Shown here one piece after another: positions 1 to 11,927 of a stretch of 64,000 nt of DNA. The stretch spans positions 310,001 through 374,000 of the forward strand of contig NZ_BBRK01000004.1 of assembly GCF_002090115.1 (NCBI RefSeq). Direction: 5' to 3'. The translations under genes and the position numbers were made by a program. The notes under the pieces were generated by a model. That model saw only the letters and a program-made list of their open reading frames with translations, made no database searches and was not told the DNA's origin. The stretch is from Demequina sp. NBRC 110054. GTDB lineage: Bacteria > Actinomycetota > Actinomycetes > Actinomycetales > Demequinaceae. Within the stretch, counting starts at the first letter, position 1. Each line of letters begins with the position of its first letter.

Positions 1-561
<561 letters not shown>

Positions 562-582
562 AGGTCCTGTTCCTTGCCTTGC

Positions 583-888
583 TTAGCCGACCCGGCCGCT
601 GAAGATGTCGAGCGCCTCGCCGCCACCGACGGTGACGATCGCGCGCTTGACGTCCTTGCGCTTGCCGAGGCCGAAGCGCGTGCGACGCGCCTTGCCCTTG
701 CGGTTGATGGTGTTCACCGAGGTGACCTTCACACCGAAGACCTGCTCGACGGCGATCTTGATCTCCGTCTTGTTGGCCGACGGTGCAACCTCGAACGTGT
801 ACTTGCCCTCGTCCATCAGGCCGTAGCTCTTCTCCGACACGATGGGACGGATCAGGATGTCACGGGGGTCCTTGTTGAGTGCGGTCAT
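583..888 (-). CDS. rplW: 50S ribosomal protein L23
   Basis: L23 binds domain III of 23S rRNA at the exit tunnel and docks trigger factor and SRP. The protein has 101 residues, the usual bacterial size. It has the N-terminal motif [12 protein letters not shown] and the basic loop [20 protein letters not shown]. It starts at an ATG two bases after the rplD stop, so the two are probably translationally coupled. Confidence 0.97.
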   Translation of the reverse strand: MTALNKDPRDILIRPIVSEKSYGLMDEGKYTFEVAPSANKTEIKIAVEQVFGVKVTSVNTINRKGKARRTRFGLGKRKDVKRAIVTVGGGEALDIFSGRVG

Positions 889-890
889 GC

Positions 891-1577
891 TTACTTCTCC
901 TCCGCCTCGGACTCGGTGGCGACGGCCGTGACCGACTTGCCGGTCGGGGGACCGGCGAGGAACGCCTCGAGAGCACCCGAGGTGAACACCGTGTCGTCGT
1001 TCACGAGCACGTCGTACGTGTTGAGCTGGTCGACCGCGATGACGTGGACGTCGGCAGCGTTGCGCAGCGACTTCCAGGCGATGCTGTCGGTGCGCTCGAG
1101 GACCACGAGGGCCGAGCGACCGGCGGCCGCGGTGTTGATGGCCGCAAGCGCAGCCTTCGTCGAGGGGACGTCGCCCGAGACGATGGAGGCGAGCACGTGG
1201 ACGCGGCCGGCGCGGGCGCGGTCCGAGAGCGCACCGCGGAGCGCGGCAGCCTTCATCTTCTTGGGGGTGCGCTGCGAGTAGTCGCGCGGCTGCGGGCCGT
1301 GGACGGTGCCACCACCGGCGAACTGCGGCGCACGGGTCGAACCCTGGCGGGCGCGGCCGGTGCCCTTCTGCTTGTAGGGCTTGCGGCCACCACCGCGGAC
1401 CTCGCCGCGGGTCTTGGTGGCGTGCGTGCCCTGGCGGGCGGCGGCGCGCTGGGCGACGACGACCTGGTGGATCAGCGGGACGTTGGTGACGGCGTCGAAG
1501 ATCTCGGCGGGAAGCTCGGCGGTGCCGGACTTCTTGCCCTTCGCGTCGACCACGTCGACAGTCAGCGTGTCAGCCAT
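891..1577 (-). CDS. rplD: 50S ribosomal protein L4
   Basis: L4 lines the exit tunnel through its extended loop. In E. coli it also represses its own operon. The loop is visible as [19 protein letters not shown], followed by [13 protein letters not shown]. The length is about 228 residues, with a C-terminal acidic tail (TESEAEEK). The start is ambiguous: the ATG at 1577 gives the family-like [10 protein letters not shown], while a GTG at 1586 overlaps the rplC stop (GTGA). The ATG is preferred because the GAAGG motif lies only 3 bases before the GTG. Confidence 0.96.
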   Translation of the reverse strand: MADTLTVDVVDAKGKKSGTAELPAEIFDAVTNVPLIHQVVVAQRAAARQGTHATKTRGEVRGGGRKPYKQKGTGRARQGSTRAPQFAGGGTVHGPQPRDYSQRTPKKMKAAALRGALSDRARAGRVHVLASIVSGDVPSTKAALAAINTAAAGRSALVVLERTDSIAWKSLRNAADVHVIAVDQLNTYDVLVNDDTVFTSGALEAFLAGPPTGKSVTAVATESEAEEK

Positions 1578-1582
1578 GTGGT

Positions 1583-2245
1583 TCACGCACCCTTCACGGC
1601 GGTGCGGATGAGCACCACGCCGCCCTTGTTGCCGGGCACGGCGCCCTTGAGGAGCACCAGGCCCTTCTCGGCGTCGACCGAGTGGATGGTCAGGTTCTGC
1701 ACGGTCTTGCGCGCGTTGCCCATACGGCCGGCCATCTTGATGCCGCGGAAGACGCGGGCCGGGTAGGACGCGCCACCGATCGAGCCGGGCTTGCGGTGGT
1801 TGCGGTGAGCACCGTGCGAGGCGCCCACGCCCTTGAAGCCGTGGCGCTTCATGACACCAGCGGTGCCCTTGCCCTTCGTCGTGCCCGTGACGTCGACCTT
1901 CTGGCCGGCCTCGAACACCTCGACGGTGAGCTCCTGGCCGAGCTCGAACTCGGAGGCGTTGCCGGTGCGGACCTCGGCGACGTGGCGGCGCGGGGTCACG
2001 CCGGCCTTCTCGAAGTGGCCCTTGAGCGGGTCGGTCACGCGACGGGGGTCGACGGTGCCGAACGCGAGCTGCACGGCCTCGTAGCCGTCGGCGTCAGCGG
2101 TTCGCACCTGGGTCACGACGTTGGTGTCAGCCTGGACGACGGTGACGGGAACAACCCGGCCCTCGTCGTCCCACACCTGCGTCATGCCCAGCTTCGTACC
2201 AAGCAGCGCGGTGACATTGCGCTGGGCATTGGAAGTCGTAGTCAT
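1583..2245 (-). CDS. rplC: 50S ribosomal protein L3
   Basis: L3 is an early-assembly protein that reaches towards the peptidyl-transferase centre. The protein has 220 residues. It shows [15 protein letters not shown] at the N-terminus and the conserved [22 protein letters not shown] region, which carries the Gln/Arg methylation and A-site loop. It lies 25 bases downstream of rpsJ, in standard S10-operon order. Confidence 0.97.
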   Translation of the reverse strand: MTTTSNAQRNVTALLGTKLGMTQVWDDEGRVVPVTVVQADTNVVTQVRTADADGYEAVQLAFGTVDPRRVTDPLKGHFEKAGVTPRRHVAEVRTGNASEFELGQELTVEVFEAGQKVDVTGTTKGKGTAGVMKRHGFKGVGASHGAHRNHRKPGSIGGASYPARVFRGIKMAGRMGNARKTVQNLTIHSVDAEKGLVLLKGAVPGNKGGVVLIRTAVKGA

Positions 2246-2270
2246 GATGGTGAAAGTCCTTAAGGAAGCG

Positions 2271-2579
2271 TTAGAGCTTGATCTCGATGTTCACGACCGC
2301 GGGGAGGTCGAGACGCATGAGCGAGTCGACTGCCTTGGGCGTGGGGTCCACGATGTCGATGAGGCGCTTGTGGGTGCGCATCTCGAAGTGCTCGCGGGAG
2401 TCCTTGTACTTGTGGGGCGAACGGATCACACAGAACACGTTCTTCTCGGTGGGCAGCGGGACGGGTCCCACCACCGACGCACCAGCGCGCGTGACCGTCT
2501 CGACGATCTTGCGAGCCGAAGAGTCGATGACCTCGTGGTCGTAGCTCTTCAGCCGGATGCGGATCTTCTGTCCCGCCAT
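2271..2579 (-). CDS. rpsJ: 30S ribosomal protein S10
   Basis: S10 is part of the 30S head and, as NusE, of the antitermination complex. From the ATG at 2577-2579 the protein has 102 residues and begins [19 protein letters not shown]. The frame stays open upstream to 2651, but the S10 family begins at MAGQ. It is the first gene of the S10 operon, with a leader of about 145 bases to the candidate promoter. Confidence 0.98.
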   Translation of the reverse strand: MAGQKIRIRLKSYDHEVIDSSARKIVETVTRAGASVVGPVPLPTEKNVFCVIRSPHKYKDSREHFEMRTHKRLIDIVDPTPKAVDSLMRLDLPAVVNIEIKL

Positions 2580-2724
2580 GGCGTGGTCTGCCTTTTCTCT
2601 CGTACAACTATGGTCTCTCCCCCGACCCCCGCGCTCGGGCGTGTCGCCCATTCAGGACGCACGTCCGACCGGCCGATTTCTCGGATGGTCGTGGGAAGCG
2701 TGTGGCTGCCCGCAATGGGCAACC

Positions 2725-2758
2725 TGAATAGTGTGCCAGATCGACGGCTCTCTCGCAA
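2725..2758 (-). promoter_or_regulatory. candidate S10-operon promoter
   Basis: On the minus strand, TTGCGA (2753-2758) is followed 19 bases later by CACTAT (2728-2733), or 17 bases later by CACACT. No better pair was seen between rpsJ and the divergent gene at 2869. The -10 match is moderate, so this is tentative. The rest of 2580-2868 shows no other feature except the ribosome-binding site of the plus-strand gene. Confidence 0.35.
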
Positions 2759-2868
2759 CACGGAGACCGTTCTGGCAACCGACGTCAAGGGTATCGTGGA
2801 CACGCACGGCGCGCACGCCGGAGGCCCGCCCTCGGGCGGCCCTCTCCGTCCGACTTCAAGGAGCCCGC

Positions 2869-3426
2869 ATGACGACCACGACGCCCGCCGTCGCGCCCGG
2901 CCCCGCGCGGCCCTTCGACGTCCTGCGCGCGTGGAGCCGTCCCGTCGCAGCCCTCGTGGTCGTTGCCGTGCCGGCTGGCCTTCTGTGGTGGCTCCACCCC
3001 GCCGCGTCGCTCGTCGTCCTGGTCCCGGCGGCGTTCGTAGCCTGGCGCCTGCGGGGCTCAGGTCTCGAGCCGTGGCTCCCCCAGCCGGTCGACAGGTTCC
3101 CCGACTCCGTCACCGACCCGCGCAGGCGCGCCTACGCACGCGACCTGAGGTGGCGCTGGGAGCACGCCATGGTCGTGGGCGGGCTGGGCTCGTACGGCCC
3201 CGACGGCGCCTACAGCGGGCCCACGCTGACCGCGGTCTCGCAGCATGGGACCAGCGTCGTCGCACACGCCACGATGCTGCCCGGTCAGTCCGTGCGCGAC
3301 GTGGACGCCTGCCACGCCGCGCTCGCGGCGGGCCTCGAGGCCGCCGAGACGAGCCTGCTGGGCGGCACCCAGGACACCTTCGCGCTGCTCATCACCGAGC
3401 GCGACGCCGGCGAGGGCTGGACCTGA
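2869..3426 (+). CDS. small membrane protein, unknown function (possible FtsK/TraB-type N-terminal remnant)
   Basis: This is a 185-residue protein. The start is set by AAGGAG five bases before the ATG at 2869. Residues about 25-65 form two close hydrophobic segments (VAALVVVAVPAGLLWWL, then SLVVLVPAAFVAWRL), followed by a soluble tail of about 120 residues ending ITERDAGEGWT. The layout of two membrane helices, an arginine/tryptophan-rich stretch and a segment with MLPGQS resembles the region before the motor domain of conjugative FtsK-like proteins, but no ATPase follows. That link is weak. It is divergent from rpsJ and convergent with the sulfotransferase 10 bases away. I cannot assign a function. 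Confidence 0.7.
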   Translation: MTTTTPAVAPGPARPFDVLRAWSRPVAALVVVAVPAGLLWWLHPAASLVVLVPAAFVAWRLRGSGLEPWLPQPVDRFPDSVTDPRRRAYARDLRWRWEHAMVVGGLGSYGPDGAYSGPTLTAVSQHGTSVVAHATMLPGQSVRDVDACHAALAAGLEAAETSLLGGTQDTFALLITERDAGEGWT

Positions 3427-3436
3427 CGCGGAGCCG

Positions 3437-4384
3437 TCAGGGGCGCCCGCAGGCGTCCCACCAGCGCTGCAGCGCAGCCCTGTCGACCGTGCCGTCCCCG
3501 GGGAAGGCCTCGGCCAGCCCCACGGCCTCGAGCACGCGTGCCGCCGACGCGTGCTGCTCCGCCGAGATCCGCTTCATCCAGGCGCGCGGGTCCTTGCCCG
3601 CATGCGCGTTCGAGCTCTTCGCGTGCGTCATCTTCGAGGGCTTCTCAAGATCGGTGAGCGCGGCGGGAGCGATGCCGAACCGCTCGGCACCGGCGGCGAG
3701 CTCGGAGCGGTCCTCGAGCGCGACGTCGTAGGACACGAGCGCGGTCCTCTCGCCGCCGTAGGTGCGCGCCGCCGTGACGTTCTCGATCGCCCACCGCGTC
3801 ACAAGGGCGGTGTCGTCGTCCGCCACGGCGAGCTCCCGCAGCGGCAGGTCGCCCAGGAGCCCGTCGACGAGCTCGGGCTGGGCCATCATGTAATCCATCC
3901 GCTCGGGCGACCAGCCGAGCACGCTCTGGCTGCTGAGCGTCGCAAGCGGATGCCTGATCACATGGACGATGCGCACGTCGGGATGGTGCGCGGCTACCCA
4001 GCCGGCCCACATGGGGAAGCGGATCTCCTTGATGAGGCGGCCGCGATACCGATGCAGGGGGTTGAGCGACGCCTCCTGGTCCGCCCACGGGTGCCGGTAG
4101 CGGCCCGTGAGCACGTCCTCGACGGCCTCCTGCGAGGGCAGCGTGAGCGCGTCGACGGGAACGTAGCGTCCGGGCCTGAGGTCGCTGAAGCGCGCATCCA
4201 GGTCGGGCCGGAAAGGCTCGAAGATCGGACGCAGCCGCCCGGCGCGCGCGTAGGCCTCCATGAGCCAGGTGGTGCCCGAGCGGCCGCTGCCGCTCAGGAG
4301 GAAGGCATGGGCGGTGTCGCGATGGGGATCCCACACGGAGACGGAGCGCGCAAGCCTCTCGGCGCGGGTCAGAACGGCAGCCAC
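3437..4384 (-). CDS. sulfotransferase family protein
   Basis: The 315-residue protein is predicted to transfer sulfate from PAPS to an unknown acceptor. The N-terminal P-loop-like 5'-phosphosulfate motif is SGSGRSGTTWLMEAY (about residues 31-45). The 3'-phosphate-binding strand/loop is VIRHPLATLSSQ (about residues 140-151). The absence of a signal peptide suggests a cytoplasmic enzyme. It lies between tuf and the S10 operon, where actinobacteria usually have only a short spacer or small genes. The tuf terminator separates it from the upstream operon, so it probably has its own weak promoter. The acceptor cannot be predicted. Confidence 0.85.
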   Translation of the reverse strand: MAAVLTRAERLARSVSVWDPHRDTAHAFLLSGSGRSGTTWLMEAYARAGRLRPIFEPFRPDLDARFSDLRPGRYVPVDALTLPSQEAVEDVLTGRYRHPWADQEASLNPLHRYRGRLIKEIRFPMWAGWVAAHHPDVRIVHVIRHPLATLSSQSVLGWSPERMDYMMAQPELVDGLLGDLPLRELAVADDDTALVTRWAIENVTAARTYGGERTALVSYDVALEDRSELAAGAERFGIAPAALTDLEKPSKMTHAKSSNAHAGKDPRAWMKRISAEQHASAARVLEAVGLAEAFPGDGTVDRAALQRWWDACGRP

Positions 4385-4430
4385 GCGCCCACGCTAACAG
4401 TCGCGCCGTCCCGAGGGTGCCCGGGCACGA

Positions 4431-4462
4431 CGAAGGCCCCCGGCGGATGCCGGGGGCCTTCG
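4431..4462 (-). terminator. tuf transcription terminator
   Basis: A perfect 14-bp GC-rich stem (4431-4444 with 4449-4462) closes a GGAT tetraloop 31 bases after the tuf stop. Only a short mixed tail follows instead of a U-run, as is common in GC-rich actinobacteria. It closes the rpsL-rpsG-fusA-tuf unit. Confidence 0.85.
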
Positions 4463-4492
4463 TACGATGCGTAGGAACTACGCGAGCGTCAG

Positions 4493-5683
4493 TTACTTGA
4501 CGATCTTGGTGACGGTGCCCGAACCCACGGTGCGGCCACCCTCGCGGATCGCGAAGCCCTGGCCCTCCTCGAGGGCGATGGGCTGGATCAGCTCGACCGA
4601 CATGTCGGTGGTGTCACCGGGCATGACCATCTCGGTGCCCTCAGGCAGCGTGATGACGCCGGTCACGTCCGTCGTGCGGATGTAGAACTGCGGGCGGTAG
4701 TTCGTGTAGAACGGGTTGTGGCGGCCACCCTCGTCCTTGTTGAGGATGTAGCAGCGACCCTCGAAGTTGGTGTGCGGGGTGGTGGTGCCGGGGGTGACCA
4801 CGACCTGGCCACGCTCGACGTCCTCGCGCTTCGTGCCGCGGAGCAGCAGACCACAGTTCTCGCCGGCCCACGCCTCGTCCATCGACTTGTGGAACATCTC
4901 GATGCCGGTGACGGTGGTCTTCTGCGGCTCACGGATACCGAGGATCTCGACCTCGGAGTTGATCTTGAGCTTGCCGCGCTCGACCTTACCGGTGACGACG
5001 GTGCCACGACCGGTGATCGTGAAGACGTCCTCGACGGGCATCAGGAACGCCTTGTCCATGTCGCGGACGGGCTCCGGCACGTTCTCGTCGACGGCCTCCA
5101 TGAGGTCCTGGACCGACTTGACCCACTTCTCGTCGCCCTCGAGCGCCTTGAGCGCCGAGACCTGGATGACGGGAGCGTTGTCGCCGTCGAAGCCCTGCGA
5201 GGACAGGAGGTCGCGGACCTCGACCTCGACGAGCTCGAGGATCTCCTCGTCGTCGACCATGTCGGACTTGTTCAGCGCGACGAGCAGGTAGGGAACGCCG
5301 ACCTGCTTGGCGAGCAGCACGTGCTCACGCGTCTGGGCCATCGGACCGTCGGTCGCGGCGACCACGAGGATCGCGCCGTCCATCTGGGCGGCACCGGTGA
5401 TCATGTTCTTGATGTAGTCAGCGTGACCCGGGGCGTCGACGTGCGCGTAGTGGCGCTTCGCGGTCTCGTACTCGATGTGCGCGATGTTGATCGTGATACC
5501 GCGCTCGCGCTCCTCGGGAGCCTTGTCGATGTCCTCGAACGGGGTGAACGGGTTCAGGTCCGGGTACTGGTCGTGCAGGACCTTCGAGATCGCAGCGGTC
5601 AGCGTGGTCTTGCCGTGGTCGACGTGACCGATGGTACCGATGTTGACGTGCGGCTTGGTCCGCTCGAACTTGGCCTTAGCCAT
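4493..5683 (-). CDS. tuf: elongation factor Tu
   Basis: EF-Tu delivers aminoacyl-tRNA to the ribosome as a GTP complex. The 396-residue protein has G1 GHVDHGKTT, the switch I region with RGITIN, G3 DAPGHADY, G4 NKSD and G5 SALKAL, followed by the beta-barrel domains II and III ending [10 protein letters not shown]. The start is supported by AGGAGG eight bases upstream. It is the last gene of the str unit, 122 bases after fusA. The spacer holds a hairpin and a possible -10, so tuf may also have its own promoter. Confidence 0.99.
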   Translation of the reverse strand: MAKAKFERTKPHVNIGTIGHVDHGKTTLTAAISKVLHDQYPDLNPFTPFEDIDKAPEERERGITINIAHIEYETAKRHYAHVDAPGHADYIKNMITGAAQMDGAILVVAATDGPMAQTREHVLLAKQVGVPYLLVALNKSDMVDDEEILELVEVEVRDLLSSQGFDGDNAPVIQVSALKALEGDEKWVKSVQDLMEAVDENVPEPVRDMDKAFLMPVEDVFTITGRGTVVTGKVERGKLKINSEVEILGIREPQKTTVTGIEMFHKSMDEAWAGENCGLLLRGTKREDVERGQVVVTPGTTTPHTNFEGRCYILNKDEGGRHNPFYTNYRPQFYIRTTDVTGVITLPEGTEMVMPGDTTDMSVELIQPIALEEGQGFAIREGGRTVGSGTVTKIVK

Positions 5684-5732
5684 GAGGTGTTCCTCCTGAT
5701 TGATGAGACTCGGGTAAGAATGCTAGTCCGAA

Positions 5733-5751
5733 CGATGGCGCATCGCCATCG
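5733..5751 (-). other. hairpin in the fusA-tuf spacer
   Basis: A perfect 8-bp stem (CGATGGCG / CGCCATCG) closes a 3-base loop, about 50 bases upstream of the tuf start. No U-run follows, so it is more likely an RNA processing or stability element, or an operator for a tuf-specific promoter, than a terminator. A TAGCAT -10-like hexamer lies just downstream on the minus strand. Confidence 0.5.
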
Positions 5752-5805
5752 AGGGCGTCATCCCTACTGGTCGCTATTGTTTCTTATTCTTCCGACCGGT
5801 GGGGA

Positions 5806-7920
5806 CTACTCGCCCCGGGTCTTGGCGATGATCTCGTCGGCCACAGCCTTCGGGACCTCTGCGTAGCTGTCGAACACCATCGAGTAGACGGCGCGTCCGG
5901 ACGTCTTCGACCGAAGGTCGCCGACGTAGCCGAACATCTCCGACAGCGGCACAAGCGCGTCGACCAGCTTGACGCCGGACACGTCCGACATCTGGCGGAT
6001 CTGACCGCGACGCGAGTTGATGTCGCCGATGACGTCGCCCATGTACTCCTCGGGCGTACGGACCTCGACGGCCATCATCGGCTCGAGCAGCACGGGCTTC
6101 GCCTGACGCGCGGCCTCCTTGAAGGCCATCGAGCCGGCGATCTTGAACGCCATCTCCGAGGAGTCGACGTCGTGGTAGGCACCGTCGAGCAGCGTGGCCT
6201 TGACGCCCACGACCGGGTAGCCGGCCTGGATGCCGAGCTCCATCGCGCTCTGCATACCCGCGTCGACCGACGGGATGTACTCGCGAGGCACGCGACCACC
6301 GGTCACGGCGTTCTCGAACTCGTACAGCACCTCGGAGTCCGCGGGGAGCGGCTCGAGGCGGATCTGCACCTTCGCGAACTGGCCGGAGCCACCGGTCTGC
6401 TTCTTGTGCGTGTAGTCGTACTTCTCGACCGTCTTGCGGATGGTCTCGCGGTACGCGACCTGCGGCTTGCCGACGTTCGCGTCGACCTTGAACTCGCGAC
6501 GCATGCGGTCCACGAGGATGTCGAGGTGGAGCTCGCCCATGCCGCCGATGACGGTCTGGCCGGTCTCCTCGTCCAGGCGCACGCGGAAGGTCGGGTCCTC
6601 CTCGGCGAGCTTCTGGATCGCGATCGACAGCTTCTCCTGGTCGCCCTTGGTCTTGGGCTCGATCGCCACGTCGATGACGGGCTCGGGGAAGGTCATGGAC
6701 TCGAGGACGACCTGGCTGTTCGGGTCGCACAGCGTGTCACCCGTGGTGGTGTCCTTGAGGCCGATCACCGCGTAGATGTGGCCGGCAGTGATCGACTCGA
6801 CCGGGTTCTCCTTGTTGGCGTGCATCTGGAAGAGCTTCCCGATGCGCTCCTTCTTGCCCTTGGTCGAGTTGACGACCTGGGCGCCGGTCTCGAGGTGCCC
6901 CGAGTAGACGCGCACGTAGGTGAGGCGGCCGAAGAAGGGGTGCGAGACGACCTTGAACGCGAGGGCCGAGAACGGCTCGTCCGCGTCCGCGTGACGCTCG
7001 ATCTCGATCTCCTCGTCCTTGGCGTCGTGACCCTTGATGGCGGGGACGTCGGCCGGACCCGGCAGGTAGTCGATGACCGCGTCGAGCATCGGCTGCACGC
7101 CGCGGTTCTTGAACGCGGATCCGCAGAGCACGGGGTACATCTCGGAGGCGACCGTGAGCTTGCGGATGCCCGCCTTGATCTCCGCGGTCGTCAGCTCCTC
7201 GCCGCCGAGGTACTTCTCGAGCAGGTCGTCGTCGGCCTCGGCGACGGACTCCACGAGGGCCGCGCGGTACTCCTCGGCCTTGTCCTTGAGGTCGGCGGGG
7301 ATCTCGGTCGTCTCGTACTCGGCGCCCATGGTCACGTCACCCTTGGCGTCGCCGGGCCACACCTTGGCGTTCATCTCGACCAGGTCGACGATGCCGACGA
7401 AGTCGTTCTCGGCGCCGATCGGCAGCTGGATGACCAGCGGCTTGGCACCGAGGCGGTTCACGATGGTGTCGACCGTGAAGTAGAAGTCCGCGCCCAGCTT
7501 GTCCATCTTGTTGACGAAGCAGATGCGGGGGACGTCGTACTTGTCGGCCTGGCGCCACACGTTCTCCGACTGGGGCTCGACGCCCTCCTTGCCGTCGAAC
7601 ACGGCGACCGCGCCGTCGAGCACTCGCAGCGAACGCTCCACCTCGACCGTGAAGTCCACGTGACCGGGGGTGTCGATGATGTTGATCTGGTTGTTGTCCC
7701 AGAAGCAGGTCACCGCGGCGGAGGTGATGGTGATGCCGCGCTCCTGCTCCTGCTCCATCCAGTCCGTCGTCGACGCGCCGTCGTGGGTCTCACCGATCTT
7801 GTAGTTCACACCCGTGTAGAACAGGATGCGCTCGGTGGTGGTGGTCTTGCCGGCATCGATGTGGGCCATGATGCCGATGTTGCGGACCTTCGTGAGGTCC
7901 GTGAGCACGTCCTGTGCCAC
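5806..7920 (-). CDS. fusA: elongation factor G
   Basis: EF-G is the GTPase that drives ribosomal translocation and, with RRF, recycling. The 704-residue protein begins [30 protein letters not shown] (G1). G3 is DTPGHVDF and G4 is NKMDK. Domains II-V follow and include [10 protein letters not shown] and the domain-IV loop region. The length fits canonical EF-G1 with no insertion. It lies 42 bases downstream of rpsG in the usual str order. Confidence 0.99.
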   Translation of the reverse strand: MAQDVLTDLTKVRNIGIMAHIDAGKTTTTERILFYTGVNYKIGETHDGASTTDWMEQEQERGITITSAAVTCFWDNNQINIIDTPGHVDFTVEVERSLRVLDGAVAVFDGKEGVEPQSENVWRQADKYDVPRICFVNKMDKLGADFYFTVDTIVNRLGAKPLVIQLPIGAENDFVGIVDLVEMNAKVWPGDAKGDVTMGAEYETTEIPADLKDKAEEYRAALVESVAEADDDLLEKYLGGEELTTAEIKAGIRKLTVASEMYPVLCGSAFKNRGVQPMLDAVIDYLPGPADVPAIKGHDAKDEEIEIERHADADEPFSALAFKVVSHPFFGRLTYVRVYSGHLETGAQVVNSTKGKKERIGKLFQMHANKENPVESITAGHIYAVIGLKDTTTGDTLCDPNSQVVLESMTFPEPVIDVAIEPKTKGDQEKLSIAIQKLAEEDPTFRVRLDEETGQTVIGGMGELHLDILVDRMRREFKVDANVGKPQVAYRETIRKTVEKYDYTHKKQTGGSGQFAKVQIRLEPLPADSEVLYEFENAVTGGRVPREYIPSVDAGMQSAMELGIQAGYPVVGVKATLLDGAYHDVDSSEMAFKIAGSMAFKEAARQAKPVLLEPMMAVEVRTPEEYMGDVIGDINSRRGQIRQMSDVSGVKLVDALVPLSEMFGYVGDLRSKTSGRAVYSMVFDSYAEVPKAVADEIIAKTRGE

Positions 7921-7962
7921 GAGTGGTTCTCCTTGGGGATTCCGTAGAGGGGTGAGCGACTA

Positions 7963-8433
7963 CTACCAGCGGTAGTGCGCGAAGGCCTTGTTGGACTCGG
8001 CCATCTTGTGCATGTCCTCGCGGCGCTTCACCGCGGCGCCGAGGCCGTTCGAAGCGTCGAGGATCTCGTTCATGAGGCGCTCGGTCATGGTGTGCTCACG
8101 GCGCTGACGCGCGAAGTCCACCAGCCAGCGGAGCGCGAGGGTGGTCGCACGCACCGGACGGACGTCGACCGGCACCTGGTAGGTCGCACCACCGACGCGG
8201 CGCGAGCGGACCTCGAGCGCGGGGCGGATGTTGTCGAGCGCACGCTTGAGCACGACGACGGGGTCCTGGCCGGACTTCTCACGGACACCCTCGAGGGCGT
8301 CGTAGACGATGGCCTCGGCGACGGACTTCTTGCCGTCCAGCAGGATCTTGTTGATCAGCTGGGTGACGACGGTCGCGCCGTAGACGGGGTCGTTGATGAT
8401 GGGGCGCTTCGGCGCCGGTCCCTTGCGAGGCAC
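7963..8433 (-). CDS. rpsG: 30S ribosomal protein S7
   Basis: S7 nucleates assembly of the 30S head. From the GTG at 8431-8433 it is 156 residues beginning (M)[15 protein letters not shown] and ending KAFAHYRW, the usual actinobacterial form. The frame is open far upstream to 9354, but that extension is only the antisense-frame shadow of rpsL. The start overlaps the rpsL stop by one base, so translation is probably coupled. Confidence 0.98.
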   Translation of the reverse strand: MPRKGPAPKRPIINDPVYGATVVTQLINKILLDGKKSVAEAIVYDALEGVREKSGQDPVVVLKRALDNIRPALEVRSRRVGGATYQVPVDVRPVRATTLALRWLVDFARQRREHTMTERLMNEILDASNGLGAAVKRREDMHKMAESNKAFAHYRW

Positions 8434-8807
8434 TACTTCTTCTCCTTCTTCGCGCCGTAACGGCTGCGGGCCTGCTGACGGCCCTTGACACCCTGGGTGT
8501 CGAGCGAGCCACGGACGATGCGGTAGCGGACACCGGGGAGGTCCTTCACACGACCACCGCGGACGAGGACGATCGAGTGCTCCTGCAGGTTGTGACCCTC
8601 GCCGGGGATGTACGCGGTGACCTCGATACCGGAGGACAGACGAACACGCGCGACCTTGCGCAGCGCCGAGTTCGGCTTCTTGGGGGTCGTGGTGTACACG
8701 CGGGTGCACACGCCACGACGCTGGGGGCTCGCCTTGAGAGCCGGGGTCTTGGTCTTGGAGGCCTTGGGGTGGCGACCCTTCCTGACCAGCTGCTGAATCG
8801 TAGGCAC
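8433..8807 (-). CDS. rpsL: 30S ribosomal protein S12
   Basis: S12 sits in the decoding centre and is the classical streptomycin-resistance locus. The protein has 124 residues, starting (M)[14 protein letters not shown] at a GTG with GGAG seven bases upstream. Lys43 (in [13 protein letters not shown]) and Lys88 (in [12 protein letters not shown]), the usual resistance positions, are both wild type. It is the first gene of the rpsL-rpsG-fusA-tuf unit. Confidence 0.98.
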   Translation of the reverse strand: MPTIQQLVRKGRHPKASKTKTPALKASPQRRGVCTRVYTTTPKKPNSALRKVARVRLSSGIEVTAYIPGEGHNLQEHSIVLVRGGRVKDLPGVRYRIVRGSLDTQGVKGRQQARSRYGAKKEKK

Positions 8808-8944
8808 TACATCTCCGAACTTCGGTGAATCGAATGTGAAACTCTGCGGGCGGCGTCCGACCCCCGCGCCCGGGCGTGTCGAACCTGGTTGGTTGCGCCC
8901 GGAAGGGCGCGCGTGAGGGCCCGATGACGCGGGCACGAACGTCA

Positions 8945-8973
8945 ACTGTACCTGCAGGCGCGGCCGTCGTCAA
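8945..8973 (-). promoter_or_regulatory. rpsL operon promoter
   Basis: On the minus strand TTGACG (8968-8973) and TACAGT (8945-8950) are separated by exactly 17 bases, a near-consensus sigma-70/SigA promoter. Transcription would start near 8938, giving a leader of about 130 bases before rpsL. The same string GTACAGTTGAC recurs at the rplJ promoter. The remaining intergenic DNA between the OYE gene and rpsL (8974-9139) shows no further gene. Confidence 0.75.
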
Positions 8974-9139
8974 AAGTGAGGCGGCGAGGCGCGCGGGCAC
9001 AGCAACCGCACGTAGAACCCTGACAATGCTACCCTGTCGCGCTCGCTCGTGGGAGGCGGCGCCTGAGGCCCACCCGGGCGCAACGCTCCGACGGGGTCGC
9101 AGGCCGGGACCGCGGCCCGTCGAGGGCCCGCTGCCAGCC

Positions 9140-10219
9140 TCACCGCGCAAGCACGGGATAGTCGGTGTAACCCGCCTCGCCACCGCCGTAGAACGTCGCG
9201 CGGTCCGGAGCGTTGAACGGTCCTCCCGCACGCAGCCGATCCGGCAGATCCGGGTTCGCGAGGAACAGCGAGGCGAAGGACACGAGATCCGCTCCCCCCG
9301 TCTCGACGAGCGCGAGGCCCGCGCGCGCGGCATCGTCGCCGGCGCCGAGCGCACGGTTCACGAGGAGCGTGCGCGGCCATGCCTCGCGGAGGGCGCGGGT
9401 GAGCTCGGGCCCCCCGGACTCGACCAGATGGAGCGCGGCGATGCCCGTGCGGGCGAGCTCCTCCGCGAGCGGCACGTAGGTCTCGGCGAGCGCGTCAGGG
9501 TCCTCGCGGCTCCCGCTCGAGCGCCCGCCTCCCGGCGAGAGACGCATGCTCACGCGCTCCGGCCCGATCTCCGCGGCGACCGCCTCGGCCACCCCCACCG
9601 CGAAGCGGAGGCGTCCCTCGACGCCGCTCCCCCAGCCGTCCGTACGACGGTTGGCGGTCGGATCCAGGAATTGATGGATGAGGTAGCCGTTCGCGCCATG
9701 GAGCTCTACTGCGTCGAAGCCCGCGTCGACCGCGCGCCTGGCGGCGGCCGCGAAATCGTCGAACGTCGCGGCGATCCCGGCCTCGTCGAGCGCGCGGGGC
9801 TCGATCATGTCCTTCATGCCGGTCGGGGTGAAGACCTTCCCCTCGGCCCTGACCGCCGAGGGCGCGACGGGCACGGCGCCGTCGGCATGGAGGCTCGGGT
9901 GGGAGACGCGGCCCGCATGCATGAGCTGGGCAGCGATGAGACCGCCCCGCGCGTGCACCGCGTCCGTGACCTGGCGCCACGACTCCCGCTGGGCGTCGGA
10001 GTGCAGCCCTGGCGTCCACGGATAGCCCTGGCCGATCGCGGACGGCTGCACGCCCTCCGTGATGATGAGCCCCGCATCCGCACGCTGCGCGTAGTACTCG
10101 GCCATGAGCGCCGTGGCCGTGCCGCCGTCGCCCGCGCGACAGCGGGTCATCGGCGCCATGACGATGCGGTTGGAGAGCGGCAGTCCCGCGAGGTCGTAGG
10201 GCGCGAAGGGATCGGTCAT
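9140..10219 (-). CDS. Old Yellow Enzyme family FMN oxidoreductase (alkene reductase)
   Basis: The 359-residue TIM barrel is predicted to use NAD(P)H and FMN to reduce activated C=C bonds. Recognisable elements are [15 protein letters not shown] near the N-terminus, the Gln/His segment [27 protein letters not shown] (substrate-binding His-Asn pair) and NRRTDGWG, with the FMN-phosphate region near the C-terminus. It is the last gene of the minus-strand transporter operon. A strong GC hairpin separates it from the ABC ATPase, so it may be expressed at a different level. In the island it could saturate a ring or a ring-opened enamide. The substrate is unknown. Confidence 0.9.
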   Translation of the reverse strand: MTDPFAPYDLAGLPLSNRIVMAPMTRCRAGDGGTATALMAEYYAQRADAGLIITEGVQPSAIGQGYPWTPGLHSDAQRESWRQVTDAVHARGGLIAAQLMHAGRVSHPSLHADGAVPVAPSAVRAEGKVFTPTGMKDMIEPRALDEAGIAATFDDFAAAARRAVDAGFDAVELHGANGYLIHQFLDPTANRRTDGWGSGVEGRLRFAVGVAEAVAAEIGPERVSMRLSPGGGRSSGSREDPDALAETYVPLAEELARTGIAALHLVESGGPELTRALREAWPRTLLVNRALGAGDDAARAGLALVETGGADLVSFASLFLANPDLPDRLRAGGPFNAPDRATFYGGGEAGYTDYPVLAR

Positions 10220-10238
10220 TCTCGAGGATCCTTCCCCG

Positions 10239-10262
10239 CGGCGGGGCCGCCCGGCCCCGCCG
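10239..10262 (-). terminator. GC hairpin between ABC ATPase and OYE gene
   Basis: An 11-base arm (CGGCGGGGCCG) is complementary to 10252-10262, with almost no loop. It directly precedes the ribosome-binding region of the OYE gene. No U-run follows. It could be a weak terminator, attenuator or 3'-end stabiliser for the transporter genes. Confidence 0.5.
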
Positions 10263-10270
10263 CCGAGGGG

Positions 10271-11069
<799 letters not shown>

Positions 11070-11080
<11 letters not shown>

Positions 11081-11927
11081 GGCGGGCCCTCCTCTCCTTG
11101 GAGGCCCACGGGATGACGAGCCGCTCGACCAGGAAGGTGGACAGGTACAGGGTGATGCTGACGACCGCGGTCACGGCGACCGCCGCGAGCACCAGGTCGG
11201 TGCGGAAGGCGTTCTTCTGCATGGACATGTAGATGCCGAGGCCGCTCTGCGCGCCCACGTACTCCGAGAAGATCGCTCCGGTCACGGCGTAGACGATCGA
11301 GATGCGCAACGCTGTGAAGAAGGACGGCAGGGCGGAGGGGAGTCGCGCGTAGCGGAACAGCTTCCACCTTCCCGCGCCCATCGAGCTGAGCAGCGCGCCG
11401 GCCTCGCGGTCCGTCTTCGCGAAGCCCTCGATGAGGCCCACTGTCACCGGGAAGAAGGTCACGAGCGCGACGACGATGACCTTGGGCAGCAGACCGAAGC
11501 CGAACCAGATGATCATGAGCGGCGCGATCGCGATGATCGGGATGGTCTGCGACGCGACGAGCAGCGGCATGATGCCTCGTCGCAGCCACGGCGAGAAGTC
11601 CACCGCGACCGCGATCGCCCACGCGACGACAAGGGCTGCGGAGAAGCCGACGAACGTGACCTGAAGAGTCGCCCAGGCGTGGCCGGAGATGACGTCGGCC
11701 TGATCGAGGCCGGAGGACACGATTCGCGACGGCGACGGGAGGATCTGCGGTCGGATGTCGAGCACCGCGGTCAGGGCCTCCCAGAGCGCGATCACACCGA
11801 CGGCGATCAGCACCGGAGGGACGATGGTGCCGACCCAGGCCGGCGGCCGTCGCCTCGGACGACCTTCCTGCGTCAGGGTCTGGTGCGACGGCGAGGTGCT
11901 GTCCTCGGCAGTGGCAGCGGTCATCAT
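11070..11927 (-). CDS. ABC transporter permease (ThiX/SsuC type)
   Basis: The 285-residue inner-membrane protein has about six hydrophobic segments. The first is near residues 32-52 (VGTIVPPVLIAVGVIALWEAL) and the last precedes the basic C-terminus (SKERRARRGH). The BPD_transp_1 coupling loop EGFAKTDREAGALLSSMGAGRWKLF is clear. The start is the first of two adjacent ATGs (11925-11927), four bases after GGAGG, and overlaps the TenA stop. The open frame continues upstream to 12497, but that part is the shadow of TenA. It forms the transporter with the ATPase and the lipoprotein. Confidence 0.92.

Noticed and set aside
7963-9354. 463-codon protein containing S7
   Set aside because: Only the last 156 codons are S7; the upstream part is a frame through rpsL and its promoter.
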